NCBI GenBank assembly: GCA_905221605.1
Contig: CAJNDS010002512.1
Span: 1-64,000 of the forward strand
Length of the DNA stretch: 64,000 nucleotides
Source of the DNA: Symbiodinium natans
Taxonomy: Eukaryota > Sar > Dinophyceae > Suessiales > Symbiodiniaceae
Reading direction: 5' to 3'
In this document: piece by piece, positions 1 to 10,700 of the stretch
Position numbering within the stretch: position 1 is the first letter of the stretch
How the letters are laid out: each line of letters opens with the position of its first letter
Notes under the pieces: model-generated
What the model was told of the DNA's origin: nothing
Seen by the model: only the letters and a program-made list of their open reading frames with translations
Database searches by the model: none
Translations under genes and position numbers: made by a program

Positions 1-115
1 TTTTGTTTCACTTGAACCCACAGCCCCTTCGGGTGGCTACGCCTCGCAGCGTGCAGACGTAAAATTCACCTGGCTCAAGTCTCGGCTCAACCCCGGTGGG
101 GTGCGCAGGTAGTGA
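1..115 (+). repeat. Punctuating block, copy a
   Basis: First of six copies of a short block that separates the segments of the 1-19.7 kb complex. It has a hairpin at 22-38 (AGCC-CC-TTCG-GG-T-GGCT), which has a TTCG tetraloop, a 2-bp upper stem, a bulged T and a 4-bp lower stem. A core at 59-78 reads TAAAATTCACCTGGCTCAAG. It is followed by a CCCC-GGT-GGGG hairpin and GCGCAGGTAG. ACCTG and CAGGT can pair to close the second half. The function is unknown. Confidence 0.75.
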
Positions 116-1452
116 GCGGATCGGTGGCCTGGAGGCTGTACCTAAGGGTGGGCTCCAACAGGACTCAAACCGAAACCACTGTGTTTGCTCGGTAGTTCTG
201 CCAGCCACATAGCTGCCTGTGTACGGCCTCGCCGAGTGCTGAGGGAACTTTCGACCTCGCTGCTGAGGGTGTTGTCGGCCTTGCCTGAGCTGAGGATTGT
301 GGAAAGTCTTCGGCCTCGCTTCGGAGGGACAACATAGTTCGGCCTCACTACGGTTGAGGGAAACACCTCCTGGAACTGAGGTGCAAGAAGATAGCAGACC
401 TGTGCGAGCGAATCGGGTTCCGAGGCCTTAACTTCCTTTGTTGGAACAGGGCCCCGTCTCAACCCCAGATTTCCGCCCGTGGGCTATCGGCGAGCAGAGT
501 GGCCGTCCACTGTGCCCTGGACAGTGTGCCACACGCCAAAGAGACTTGCTGCAAGGCAGACGGAGAGCGACGGACCATGCCGGCAATTGCATGCTGTGTA
601 TTTGCATGGTCACACCAGGGGCGTCGTGAAGGGCTCTTCCTGGAACTGTCGCAGTCATATCGTATCCACTTTGTCCGTCGCACCAGGAGAGGCAACATAG
701 CCTGGGGCAGCTGTGGGAATTGGAATGTCCAAAGAAGCCTGAATGCAGATAACCTCCACTTGCAGCTCCGGAACTTCCGATGCTGTGAAGATGCGAGACT
801 TTGGAACATCGATTTCTATGTCGATCCCACAGACCCATCCCTGATGATTGATGGCAGCGGACGTGTAATCAGATACCTGGGAAGGCTGGTGATAATGGTG
901 TATGGCCCTGATGTGTCGAGAAGGATGCTGGCCTTGTCGGAAGATGATGAGGAATCGATGCTCCTTTGAGGTGATGGAATGTCGCCGGCCAGTAACCAGG
1001 CAAGTGGAAGTGGATTGAATTGCGAGCACAGCCTCGCCACTAAGGGCCATGTGAGGGCAAACCCGAATGCAGGCTTAGCTTGCCGGAATGAGGGTAATCA
1101 ACATACCCTCGCAGAACAATGCTTTCAGAACCCGTGAAACCAGCGGAGATGCCATGTGAGGCTATGCAAGGGCAGTTTCGGCCTCGCTATGCTGGAGCAA
1201 AGGTTCGGCCTCGCCGGGCTAAGGGAATGGATGGTTCGGCCTCGCCACGGCTGAGGGAACAACAGAAGGGTTGCGAAAACGCCTCGCTGATGAAGAACGG
1301 TGCATGAAGTTCCGGCCTCGCTTCAGCTGAGGGAAGAATGATGACAAGCAGTTCCTGGAAAAGATGCCGCATGGGCACAAGAGGGACTGATAATTGCGAG
1401 CATGACATGGAATGGGCAGACCGGGCACTGGAATGAATGCCGGAATTGAGTC
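116..1452 (+). other. Segment W: hairpin-rich leader containing a small ORF
   Basis: This stretch follows block a. Family-B hairpins (CCTC start) lie at 227, 255, 283, 343, 1209, 1240 and 1316, with degraded ones at 1032 and 1182. The copy at 343 has an A-T pair where the one at 1316 has G-C. The only coding signal is the small ORF at 499-969. The rest shows no open frame that I would defend. Confidence 0.6.
499..969 (+). CDS. Unknown small ORF, paralogue of 15201-16016
   Basis: This is a 156-residue open frame of unknown function. The start at 499 is a GTG and is uncertain; the part that matters begins near 590. It aligns by eye with the 271-residue ORF at 15,201. Shared features in order are a C-x-x-W-x-H/K-G-R-x-E stretch, then L-x-L, Y/F-V-R-x-T, G-x-W, then L-x-N-F, and finally a D/E-G-x-x-R segment (DGSGRVIRYLGR here, EDGRRIELH there). 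Both ORFs lie directly downstream of a punctuating block and upstream of hairpin-rich DNA. Conservation of the protein pattern despite strong nucleotide divergence suggests it has been translated. I recognise no known domain. It could be a degenerating accessory ORF of the retroelement. Confidence 0.45.
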   Translation: MAVHCALDSVPHAKETCCKADGERRTMPAIACCVFAWSHQGRREGLFLELSQSYRIHFVRRTRRGNIAWGSCGNWNVQRSLNADNLHLQLRNFRCCEDARLWNIDFYVDPTDPSLMIDGSGRVIRYLGRLVIMVYGPDVSRRMLALSEDDEESMLL

Positions 1453-1769
1453 CTGGAGACTCTGGAAGCACTGCATGCAGCTTGGACGGCTGATGCTACT
1501 GGGTGCAAAGCGGTCAAGAGCTTGAAGCATAGACTCCGCGGTGCCGGTGTGTCGGAGCAATAGATAGAAGACAACCGCAGCCCAGCAGTGCTCAATCACA
1601 CAAAGCAATCATTCGGCCTCGACTTAGGTCTGAGGGAATGTGAGATATGGAAAGAGCAAACTCCAGAATATGGATAAAGGAAACTGGCCAGGCATGGAGG
1701 CCACCAGCATTGCACTGGAGAAGCCTCGAGTCCCAATGGCAGTGAACTTTGTGGTGAGGAATACGTCGA

Positions 1770-1795
1770 CTGGTGAGTAAGTGCGAGAAAGCCAG
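1770..1795 (+). repeat. Family-A hairpin 1
   Basis: CTGG/CCAG stem around the loop TGAGTAAGTGCGAGAAAG (1774-1791). Confidence 0.75.
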
Positions 1796-1822
1796 GGCGA
1801 TTCTGGGGAGAACAGCAAGGCA

Positions 1823-1846
1823 CGGTTAGTAAGTGCGAGAACACCG
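1823..1846 (+). repeat. Family-A hairpin 2
   Basis: CGG/CCG stem around the loop TTAGTAAGTGCGAGAACA (1826-1843). This is the weakest stem type, with only three uninterrupted pairs. Confidence 0.6.
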
Positions 1847-2908
1847 GAGCTGCTGAGAACCCTGGATTAGCCGGGACGTACTCCGTGAAGGATTCGTTGT
1901 CACTGCTTTCAGAAATGCCCACAAGGACCAAGCATGCAGCTAACCCGTGGTTGCAGAGTGGGCCTCACTTCGGTTGAGGGTAATCGACTTTGAAGTGAGA
2001 GTATGGAGTTTTGGTGGCAAACAAGAGAGCCAGCCGACTGTCTTTGGAACAATGGCTACGGCTGGATTGGAGAATGTCAAGTCTCACAATGGATAGCGGC
2101 CTCGTACATAATATCCTCACAGACAGGGTGGGTTTGACCTGGTAGTCGGCACCTTGCCCGGCCCCCTGTCAGGCGCCTGTACCGGCCACCTGTTGAAGGT
2201 GTGTGGCGTGGGGTCACCGGTGCATAGCGGCGATTTCGGTCGCTTAGCGTCCTCCAGCCTAAAAAGGGGTATGTTTGGGCAGGTACTTCACCTGTTCCTC
2301 CTGCTTGGCTTGTGTTGGAGATGTGTGAATCGAGGGCATGGATCCGTCAAGGTGAGATGACGAGAAAGTGCAGAATTGGGCCTCAATCGGAACGGTCTAT
2401 GTATGGGGATTGACCACCCCGCCGGTAGAGGGATAGCGGCCTCTGAGAATCGGAGGGCATGGATCACCTCCCGGCAAAAGCCACAGGAAGTATGCCCTGT
2501 GCATCAAGAGGCAGCCACCATAACCAGAGTCCATGAAGCCTTGGGCCATGACCTGGTTTGAAGACATGTCCGGCCTCACTACGGTTGAGGGGTGTGGATG
2601 GAAGCACTCAGGACATGCAATGAGACCCGTAGAACGAGCATCTGGGTCTACAGGAATTGACCTCCATTCGGTTGAGGGATAGCGGCCTCCACGAACGAGG
2701 GCATGGATCACCTCCCGAATAGACAACACAGAGAATGTGCAAGCATACAGGCAATTTGACTTGGCCAAAGTCTTCAAGCCAATGGCAACGACTTGGTCAA
2801 AACGACATTCCGGCCTCACTTCGGTTGAGGGTAGCGGTACGTCAAAACCGAGGACAAGGAATGAGAGGGGGAACTTGCCGGCAGTTTCACCCCACAGTTT
2901 TAGTAAGC

Positions 2909-3025
2909 TTTTGTTTCACTTGAACCCACAGCCCCTTCGGGTGGCTACGCCTCGCAGCGTGCAGACGTAAAATTCACCTGGCTCAAGGTTTCGGCTCAAC
3001 CCCGGTGGGGTGCTCAGGTAGAGAG
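2909..3025 (+). repeat. Punctuating block, copy b
   Basis: This is the full-length block, shared between the end of repeat X and the start of repeat Y. The core TAAAATTCACCTGGCTCAAG is followed here by GTTTCGG, the CCCC-GGT-GGGG hairpin and GCTCAGGTAGAGAGC. That last stretch resembles a tRNA D-arm or Pol III A-box. About 60 nt later GGTTCCGGTTTGAGG loosely resembles a B-box/T-arm. The tRNA resemblance is an inference only. Confidence 0.75.
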
Positions 3026-4607
3026 CGTCTTTAGTGCCGTTGTGGCTGGCCCTGGGGCTTGTAACTAAGGGTAGGTTCCGGTTTGAGGCCCTGGCAAAAC
3101 TGTGTTTGCTCGTAGGCCGGCTGACCGGCTAAGCTGTCATAGAGCGGCGGCCCGCCAACTGCTGCCGTCGACGAAGGGCGTGAGTGCACAGTTTTCGACC
3201 TCGCTTCGCTAGAGGGAAGCTTTTCGTCCTCGCGTTGCTGAGGGAACCTTGTGGCCTACAGTCTGCTCTGGGTCACAGTGAGAGTTGCAGCCTCGCATTG
3301 CTTGAGGGGTGACGCAAGCCTGTTGCTCACCAGAGATTCCTGCTGTCTCTGGGTGAGCAAAACCCACCGACCCTCATTTGGATTGAGGGCTGTTCTGAAG
3401 GTGAGTTTGGGTTCCTCGCTCACTTGTGTGGAAAACGAAGGTGAGACCGAAACACGGGGGAAAACGGCCAGGCACGCTGCAGACAGTGCAGGCCAACGTC
3501 ACACTGCAAGCGGCATCCTTGCAGTGGCGACAGGAGTGTCCCGAACAATTGCGGTGTGCTCGAGCCCAAGCTTGCAGGTTTTCGGGGATCTGCAAGCTGA
3601 GCACAACAGGATTTTCTTCGCAGGTAGAATCAGGTAGAAAAGATTTGGCCCAACCCTGGTGGATCTGCCTGGACACAAATAACCAGAGGCATCAGTGTCG
3701 TAAAGCTCATTGACTGGTGCTACTGAGAAACCGTTGCCAAAGAACTTGCAGTAGGACTGTGGTGCGGCGCAGTGCAAGTTGAAGAGCAGCTGTGGTGGCT
3801 GCTCCCCGGAAAACCAATAGTCCAAGAATGCCTCCTTCGGCCTCGCTCCGTGCTGAGGGTTTGTAAGGGTTGGTATTGGCCGGAAAGGATTCAGATGGAG
3901 GTTACCCGATCTTCGCGCTTTTCCCATATGAAGGCAACCAATGGTAATCAGCCTGCTGGACATGGCAGGCCTGCTTTTGTTTACATCCACGTCTCCTGCA
4001 AGGGCTGGGGTCTGTCCGTGCACACAGACAAGGCGGAACCTTGCAGATGTTTAGGTCCTCGCGGCACGGCCGCTGGAGGTTGTTTGAAGATGTTGGCTCT
4101 CACTATTGGTGAGTGGTTTGTATGGGCACTTGCTGGGGCAAGGCGGCTCTGGCGTCTGAGGATGGTACATGTGCTGGCTGCTGAGTACGGGCCACCGAAA
4201 GAGACCTGTGGTAAGACAAGCGATGAAAGGAGCCGAACTCCTAAACAATAGGACAGGCTAGCTCACGCGGACGCCACGCAGAGTATGTGTCACTATCTTC
4301 AGATGTTGGAGCCAAATTGCCTAGCCGTGTGACGTGAGATGTGGTGTTTGGATTCGGCCTCAAGCACTGGAAGGCCTACAATAACAAATCCGAATGAAAA
4401 CTGTGGTCCTAAGACACGCGGAGCAGCTGCTTATACGTGGCACCGCGGGGGTCACATAGAGATAGAGGGCTTGCCAGCAAGGGAACTCTGTCTAGAGATA
4501 GCCCTGGCTCAGTGAGGAGCTGAGGGCCTGGCTGCGCTGATGCAGCGGAATGGTTGTTCGGCCTCGCCTCTGATGAGGGAACAACAGTAATGCTTCTCTG
4601 CAGTGTC

Positions 4608-4641
4608 GGTCCGGGTTAGTAAGAGCGAGAACACCGGGACC
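4608..4641 (+). repeat. Family-A hairpin 3
   Basis: GGTCCGGG/CCGGGACC stem with a single G-G mismatch around the loop TTAGTAAGAGCGAGAACA (4616-4633). Confidence 0.75.
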
Positions 4642-4688
4642 TCGAGCTGCAGTTTTACCATGTAGCAACCGCGTGAGATGCATTATTG

Positions 4689-4725
4689 GTCAACTGGTGA
4701 GTAAGAGCGAGAAAGCCAGGGTGAC
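4689..4725 (+). repeat. Family-A hairpin 4
   Basis: CTGG/CCAG inner stem around TGAGTAAGAGCGAGAAAG (4698-4715). An outer GTCA/TGAC stem adds four pairs across a small internal loop. Confidence 0.8.
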
Positions 4726-4751
4726 GCTACTTTGGGGGAGGCTGCAAGGCA

Positions 4752-4775
4752 CGGTTAGTAAGTGCGAGAAAGCCG
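4752..4775 (+). repeat. Family-A hairpin 5
   Basis: CGG/CCG stem around TTAGTAAGTGCGAGAAAG (4755-4772). Confidence 0.65.
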
Positions 4776-5356
4776 GAGCTGCGGACGAACCTGGAGTAGC
4801 ATTCTTTCATACCTCACGTGTTTCACTTTGCGGCCTCGCATGCGTTGAGGGAATATGCCTCGAACAGAACATCCAGTGCTGAGTGGGGATTGCCAAACTT
4901 ATGGAGGCTGATGCCACAACAAGTGCCTCAACAGCAATGCATGCGGAGGGCAAAGTTCGGCCTCGCGAGTGCTGAGGGTTGCAGCTGAGAGAGGGCCTAG
5001 CTGAGAACGCAACACCTCAAGCGAGGTAATTGGAGACTCTGGAAGCACTGCATGCAGCTTGGACGGCTGATGCTACTGGGCGCAAAGCGGTAAAGCAGCT
5101 TGAAGCATAGACTCCGCGGTGCCGGTGTGTCGGAGCAATTGATAGGTACAACCGCAGCCCAGCAGAGCTCAATCAAACAAAGCAACATTCGGCCTCGACT
5201 TGGTCTGAGGGAATGTGAGCTATAAAGAGCAAACTCCAGAATATGGATGAGGGACACTGGCCAGGCATGGAGGCCAGCAAAGGGCAGGAACCAGCATTGC
5301 ACTGGAAAAGCCTCGAGTCCCAATGGCAGTGAACTTTGTGGTGAGGAATACGTCGA

Positions 5357-5382
5357 CTGGTAAGTAAGTGCGAGAAAGCCAG
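5357..5382 (+). repeat. Family-A hairpin 6
   Basis: CTGG/CCAG stem around TAAGTAAGTGCGAGAAAG (5361-5378). This is the only copy with A at loop position 2. Confidence 0.7.
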
Positions 5383-5409
5383 GGCGATTCTGGGGAGAAC
5401 AGCAAGGCA

Positions 5410-5433
5410 CGGTTAGTAAGTGCGAGAACACCG
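5410..5433 (+). repeat. Family-A hairpin 7
   Basis: CGG/CCG stem around TTAGTAAGTGCGAGAACA (5413-5430). Confidence 0.6.
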
Positions 5434-6492
5434 GAGCTGCTGAGAACCCTGGATTAGCCGGGACGTACTCCGTGGAGGATTCGTTGTCACTGCTTTCAGA
5501 AATGCCCACAAGGACCAAGCATGTCGCTAAACCGTGGTCGCAGAGTGGGCCTCACTTCGGTTGAGGGAAACCGACTCCCAAGTGAGAGTATGGAGTTTTG
5601 GTGGCAAACAAGAGTGCCAGCCGACTGTCTTTGGAACAATGGCTACGGCTGGATGAGAATGTCAAGTCTCACAATGGATAGCGGCCTCGTACATAATATC
5701 CTCACAGGCAGGGTGGGTTTGACCTGGTTGTCGGCACCTTGCCCGGCCCCCTGTCAGGCGCCTGTACCGGCCACCTGTTGAAGGTGTGTGGCGTGGGGTC
5801 ACCGGTGCGTAGCGGCGATTTCGGTCGCTTAGCGTCCTCCAGCCTAAAAAGGGGTATGTTTGGGCAGGTACTTCACCTGTTCCTCCTGCTTGGCTCGTGT
5901 TGGAGATGTGTGAATCGAGGGCATGGATCCGTCAAGGTGAGATGACGAGAAAGTGCAGAATGGCCTCAATCAATATGGAACGGTCTATGTATGGGGATTG
6001 ACCACCCCGCCGGTAGAGGGATAGCGGCCTCTGAGAATCGGAGGGCATGGATCACCTCCCGGCAAAAGCCACAGGAAGTATGCCCTGTGCATGCAAGAGG
6101 CAGCCACCGTAACCAGAGTCCATGAAGCCTTGGGCCATGACCTGGTTTGAAGACATGTCCGGCCTCACTACGGTTGAGGGGTGGATGGAAGCACTCAGGA
6201 CATGCAATGAGGCTCGTAGAACGAGCATCTGGGTCTAAAGGAATGACCTCCATTCGGTGAGGGATAGCGGCCTCCACGAACGAGGGCATGGATCGCCTCC
6301 CGAATAGACAACACAGAGAATGTGCAAGCATACAGGCAATTTGCCTTGGCCAAAGTCTTCAAGCCAATGGCAACGACTTGGTCAAAAGGACATTCCGGCC
6401 TCACTTCGGTTGAGGGTAGCGGTACGTCAAAACCGAGGACAAGGAATGAGAGGGGGAACTTACCGGCAGTTTCACCCCACAGTTTTAGTAAG

Positions 6493-6571
6493 TTTTGTTT
6501 CACTTGAACCCACAGCCCCTTCGGGTGGCTACGCCTCGCAGCGTGCAGACGTAAAATTCACCTGGCTCAAG
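6493..6571 (+). repeat. Punctuating block, copy c
   Basis: Front part of the block, including the AGCC-CC-TTCG-GG-T-GGCT hairpin and the core through TGGCTCAAG. After this the sequence departs from the other copies and becomes the leader of the retroelement coding core. Confidence 0.75.
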
Positions 6572-6812
6572 TTTTACTGCTCAAGGCGTTTTGCCTGTGT
6601 TGTGGTAGGGAGCTTTCTGTGAAACTGAGGCTTTTGTCCTGAACTCTGTGGGGTAACAGGCCTCTCCTCAAATCCCAGGTTAAGCCTCTCGAGCCATAGC
6701 ATCTGAGCAGCAGAGGGGATTCGGCAAATCCACACACTTGTGGTGAGGCTTGGTACTCCCAGCCTAACCCAGTGAATCGTGGTGTGGTGTTGTTCTTGAG
6801 TCAATTGCAGTC
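6572..6812 (+). other. Leader before retroelement ORF1
   Basis: Unique 241-bp stretch between block c and the ATG of ORF1. It has no family-A or family-B hairpin and no recognisable promoter. Confidence 0.5.
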
Positions 6813-7754
6813 ATGCCACGCTCTCGAAGTTACACTGTCTGTCAGTTCTGCAATGACTCCTGGATTTACAACCACAAAATCAAGCACCGCCCGTTTTGCA
6901 GATGTGGGCAGCCATGGCCCTTGCAGCAAGTGAGCTACAGCCAGGACTCGTCTCCTGGGCAGCCCCAATGGTCCCCCAGTCGGGCTGTTTTTGCAAAGCC
7001 AACCAAGCCTGGGAAAACCCAGCCCCACAAGGGTTTTAAGGGTGCCCAGGTCCTTGGTGAGCATTGGGACTCCTTGCCTGATGCAGTACAGAGTGTGCTC
7101 CGAAAGAATGGGTTGGCCCCATCGCAGCCCGCTGAACAAGAAGATCCGCTGATCAAGCTGTTGCAGCAGCACAAGGATGCTTTGCCGGACCAGATCAAGG
7201 CAGAGCTTGACAAGAGGGACCCTGAGCCTTTTGAAGTTGCCCTTGCTACCCAAGATGCTTTCAAGACTGCAGTGGGAAAGCTGAGGGAATTGGGCAACAG
7301 GAAGCTGCTTTTGCAGCAACGCATTGACAATGCAAAGGCTGCATTCACGGCATTGCTTTCGCAGATGCAAAACTTGCAGGCGGAAATCAAGGAAGCTGAG
7401 CAGAAAGTTGAAAAAGTTGGGGGAGACTACCACGAGAAAGTCCTCAAGACCGACGACGAAGCCGATACTATGGATGTGGAAGCTGTGTTGGGTCAGCTTG
7501 GTGTCCAGCTGACCCAGGAGCAGCAGGCTACTTGGAAAGCCATTCAAGCCGAGCATGCATCCAAGCGCCGCAAAGCCGAGGCTATGGAATCTCCGCCAGG
7601 CCTTGGGCGAGGAGACATGCTGGGCGCTGGGGTTCCAACCAAGCCGCTGGCCTCCCCAAAAAAGTTTGGCCCCACTGAAAATCCCCATCAACAGCACGAG
7701 AGAAGCCGTTCCCCCAAGGAGAGGGAAGGAAAGGATGGAGAATCTGGAAAGTAG
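6813..7754 (+). CDS. Retroelement ORF1 (zinc motif plus coiled coil)
   Basis: This 313-residue protein starts at a good ATG and ends with TAG at 7752-7754. The N-terminus has a CQFC...H...H...CRC pattern (residues about 10-31), consistent with a small zinc-binding fold. A middle segment, about residues 145-215, is rich in heptad-like L/A/K/E/Q and reads as a coiled coil. The C-terminus is basic and Ser/Arg/Pro-rich. In LINE elements, ORF1 products bind element RNA and multimerise, and the layout fits that role by inference. The frame stays open immediately after the TAG and runs into the pol frame with no ATG for 175 codons. ORF1 and pol therefore appear to be one frame split by a single stop. 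A long antisense open frame here is a shadow. Confidence 0.8.
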   Translation: MPRSRSYTVCQFCNDSWIYNHKIKHRPFCRCGQPWPLQQVSYSQDSSPGQPQWSPSRAVFAKPTKPGKTQPHKGFKGAQVLGEHWDSLPDAVQSVLRKNGLAPSQPAEQEDPLIKLLQQHKDALPDQIKAELDKRDPEPFEVALATQDAFKTAVGKLRELGNRKLLLQQRIDNAKAAFTALLSQMQNLQAEIKEAEQKVEKVGGDYHEKVLKTDDEADTMDVEAVLGQLGVQLTQEQQATWKAIQAEHASKRRKAEAMESPPGLGRGDMLGAGVPTKPLASPKKFGPTENPHQQHERSRSPKEREGKDGESGK

Positions 7755-10700
7755 GAAAAGGGCCGAACCGAGGAGGCTGGGATTGCTGCAGGCCCGCCAC
7801 CTCGATGTTATGGCCATACACCTGCGCAACTTGACTCTCCGACCGCGCCTGGGCTTTTGGGTGGCTCCTTTTCCCTTTGTTCGTTTCTTGCTTCCCAAGC
7901 CAACTGGTGCTCAGTTTTGATTTCGCAAGGTCAGCTGCTGCTTGACAAGTGGGTGCTGCAAGTGAGCGAGGATTTGCTTTCCGTTGACTTGAAGTCTTCT
8001 CACGATCTTTTAAACTGGTGTGAGGCAGTTTGTACCTTCCTTGCCCAGGACGAGTGTGCATCTGACCTACTTAGGGTCCCTGGTGGCCCTCCTTTTGTAA
8101 CAGGCCATCTTCGTGATGGTACGATTGGGAGTGCACTCGCTGCCGTTTTCCATGCATTGCCACTTCCGACCTTCACCCCTGAAACACCTATCCTTGAAGA
8201 ACCGGCTTGGGTGTTACCCCTCCGGACTGCTAAATGGTCTCCTGCAAGCAGGGCTGTGCCCTTCAAGACCACGGGCCCTATGTTCTTTTCCCAATCCCTG
8301 TTTGATGATGGAGATACTGTTGTGTCCTCGCTGGACACTGTGGAGCCTTCGGTCAGGTCGAGATGCCCGAAGACTGGTACCCCGAAATCTCATCCCCGGT
8401 TGACCCGTCAGAAGAAAATCAAGGAATGGATTGGTCTCCTTGATATTCTTGAGGCTCAACCAGTGATGGATATGCCGGCTAAGGAGGCTGAACTGCTCCA
8501 ATGGATTGAGGACTTTGGAGAGCAGTACGATCAAGGGTCTTTGGAGTGCTGGACCTTGAATAGGATATGTCAACTTCTGGAGCGGTCTAACGATGACACC
8601 CTTGGAGTGATCGAGGCGATTGAGGCTGTTCTGGCTGGTTTCCGCAAACAGAATACTGGTCCCAAGTCCCTCCTCATAGGTCACGCCAACATAACTTCGT
8701 ACCGAAGCGAAGTTCGTACTTGGTTGCTGGACCGTGATGAATCCATCTGGCTTTTGCAAGAAACCCATGTCCCTGAATCAGGTACTAAAGCCCTTGTCAA
8801 TAAATTCCAATCTGTTGGCAAACAAACATGGGTAGGGCCGGCCGCACTGACCCAGGGAGGTAGCTCAGGAGGACTTCTCACTCTTGCACCCTCGCATCGC
8901 AATGCTGCCACAGGCCCGGCCTTTATGTCTGCAGGCAAGGGGTTTGTTTCTGTTTCGATTCGATTTCAGGGCTGGGATCTCTTGTTAGTTAACTTGTATC
9001 TCCAGTCAGGAGTGGGCCCGACTGGTGGACTCAACCCGGAGATCCTTTCTCGTCTGGCGGCGGTCCTTGACCAAACCAGCACCCAGTGGCTGGTGCTTGG
9101 TGACTGGAATTGTTCCCCGGCCGAATTGCTCCGCCTAGGGTTTGTTGATAAAGTGAAGGGCCAGGTGGTCGCCCCTGGTGGTCCTACCATTAACACTGGA
9201 GGCACCTTGGATTATGCTGTTGCCTCCAAGAGGATGGCCCCAGTGCTCTCCGTCTCGTCCTCTTGGGATGTCCCATTCAAACCGCATTGTGCTGTGACGG
9301 TGGAGCTCAGGGTAGGGGTTGCAGATCTGCCTGTTCGTCAGCTAAAGGGCTTCCCGCTGGAACCCACTGCCCTCTGCCCGGACGAATTGTCCATGCCGGA
9401 AGTCCAACCTGGTGGCTTTTGGGATTGTTCCCGACCGATTGACTATGAATGGGCTTCATTCACTGCTGGGGTGGAAGAACAACTCTTCTCTGTGCAGGCA
9501 GGTAGAGGGTGGAAGCTGGCGGTCTCTTTCTCGCCACTCGTGAAAACCACCAGCCCTGAAAAACTCTGGAAAGGGTCGAGCCCGGCCTTTTGGCAATCCT
9601 TCCTCACCTGGACCTCTAAAGCCCTGGGCACTAATCCTGACCCTAGAATTATCCCCCTTTTCGTTGAGGCGAAGAATCGCATACCTGAATTCTGGTCTGA
9701 AATGGCCTCTTGTACTGCTCAGGCCTTGCAGGACCTCCTAGTTGCTCCTGACTTGCAAAGCCATCACCTTGCACTTGAGATTATCGCACAGCAGGGGCGA
9801 TCAGCCTTGAAAGAGGCGGTGCGCAAGAGTGATGAAGCATACTCGCAATGGTTGGAAGAAGCTTGCAAAGGGGGTATGCGAGGCCTGTACGAGGCTTTGA
9901 AGTCTGAAGACTCCATCCCGGACAGGCCATACAGAAACATACCACTCGAAATTCGCCCGCACATCAGGCGGGCTCACTGGGCTGATGTGTGGCAGCCCAT
10001 GCCTGGCAATGACGTCAATCCCAATCTTGATTTTGATAGCCTCAGGGATGCTTCTGTAAGCCAAGCCAAAACCCTTCCTCCCATAACAGGTCCAATGGTG
10101 GCGAAGGTGATCAAACGAATGCCGACTAAAGCTATTGGTGCAGACGGGTGGAGTGTCCAGATGCTTAAATGTCTTGCCCCCTTGCAGCTTGAAAGATTGG
10201 CACAATTCTTTAATACCTGGGAGGGTCAGGGTGCTTTCCCGACCCAGCTCTCGGTTGTTCTGGTTGCACTCATTAACAAGTCTGAGGATGAGGAGCGCCC
10301 AATTGGACTGACGCCAGTCCCATACCGACTGTGGGCAAAGATACGTTGGCCTGTCTTTGAGAAATGGCTCCGGGAATATGCTGCCACCCAGGATTGGGAC
10401 AGGGCAAAGAAGGGCCTTTCAAGTCTTGATGTTGCGTTGCGCCGCAAGCTGTCGCATGAAATCCTCCACCGGAAAAAGCGACATTCAGTGACAGTGCTTT
10501 TAGATTTAAAGGCCTTTTATGAAAATGTCCGACATGATAATTTTGTCAAGCAGGCAATTTCCCTCAAAGTTCCGCCGTTGATCCTGAATGCAGCAATGTC
10601 GCTATACTCTGCTCAGCGCTTGATCAGTGCTGAACACTGTGTCTCTGGTCCGATCAAGCCCACCAAGGGCTTAGTTGCGGGCTGCCCATTTGCGCCTGGT

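Larger units (their letters stand above)
1453..2988 (+). repeat. Repeat X, first copy
   Basis: Direct repeat of about 1.54 kb that recurs at 5,031-6,571 with a few percent substitutions and small indels. It begins at TGGAGACTCTGG and ends with punctuating block b. It carries family-A hairpins at 1770-1795 and 1823-1846. Family-B hairpins start at 1617 (extended GAC/GTC stem), 1963, 2574, 2656 and 2814. No protein-coding pattern is convincing: the two copies differ by indels that break every shared frame. Confidence 0.85.
2968..5030 (+). repeat. Repeat Y, first copy
   Basis: Direct repeat of about 2.06 kb that recurs at 17,571-19,631. It starts with block b and ends at AAGCGAGGTAATT. Family-B hairpins start at 3199, 3228, 3291, 3372 (AT/AT upper stem), 3841, 4562, 4834 and 4961. 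Family-A hairpins are at 4608, 4689 and 4752. Frames such as 3,772-4,251 are open in this copy but are disrupted by indels in the other, so I treat the segment as non-coding. Confidence 0.85.
5031..6571 (+). repeat. Repeat X', second copy
   Basis: Second copy of repeat X, joined directly to the end of Y and ending with block c just before the retroelement ORFs. Family-B hairpins start at 5193 (GAC/GTC stem with a TTG loop, where X has TTAG), 5550, 6163 and 6399. Family-A hairpins are at 5357 and 5410. An insertion near 5270 relative to X, and other indels, show that the two copies have been diverging. Confidence 0.85.

Noticed and set aside
1774-1791. Family-A loop as a hammerhead or other self-cleaving ribozyme
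   Set aside because: The CUGAUGA...GAAA core arrangement of a hammerhead is absent, and no second helix system fits.
2967-3110. A functional tRNA gene in the punctuating block
   Set aside because: D-arm-like and T-arm-like words exist, but no acceptor stem or standard anticodon arm can be drawn.
3772-4251. 159-codon frame in repeat Y
   Set aside because: Indels and stop differences in the Y' copy break it, and the segment is dominated by hairpins.
6801-7898. 365-codon minus-strand frame opposite ORF1
   Set aside because: It is the antisense shadow of ORF1 and the pol start; composition is Leu/Ser-rich without motifs, and the plus-strand frame has clear domains.
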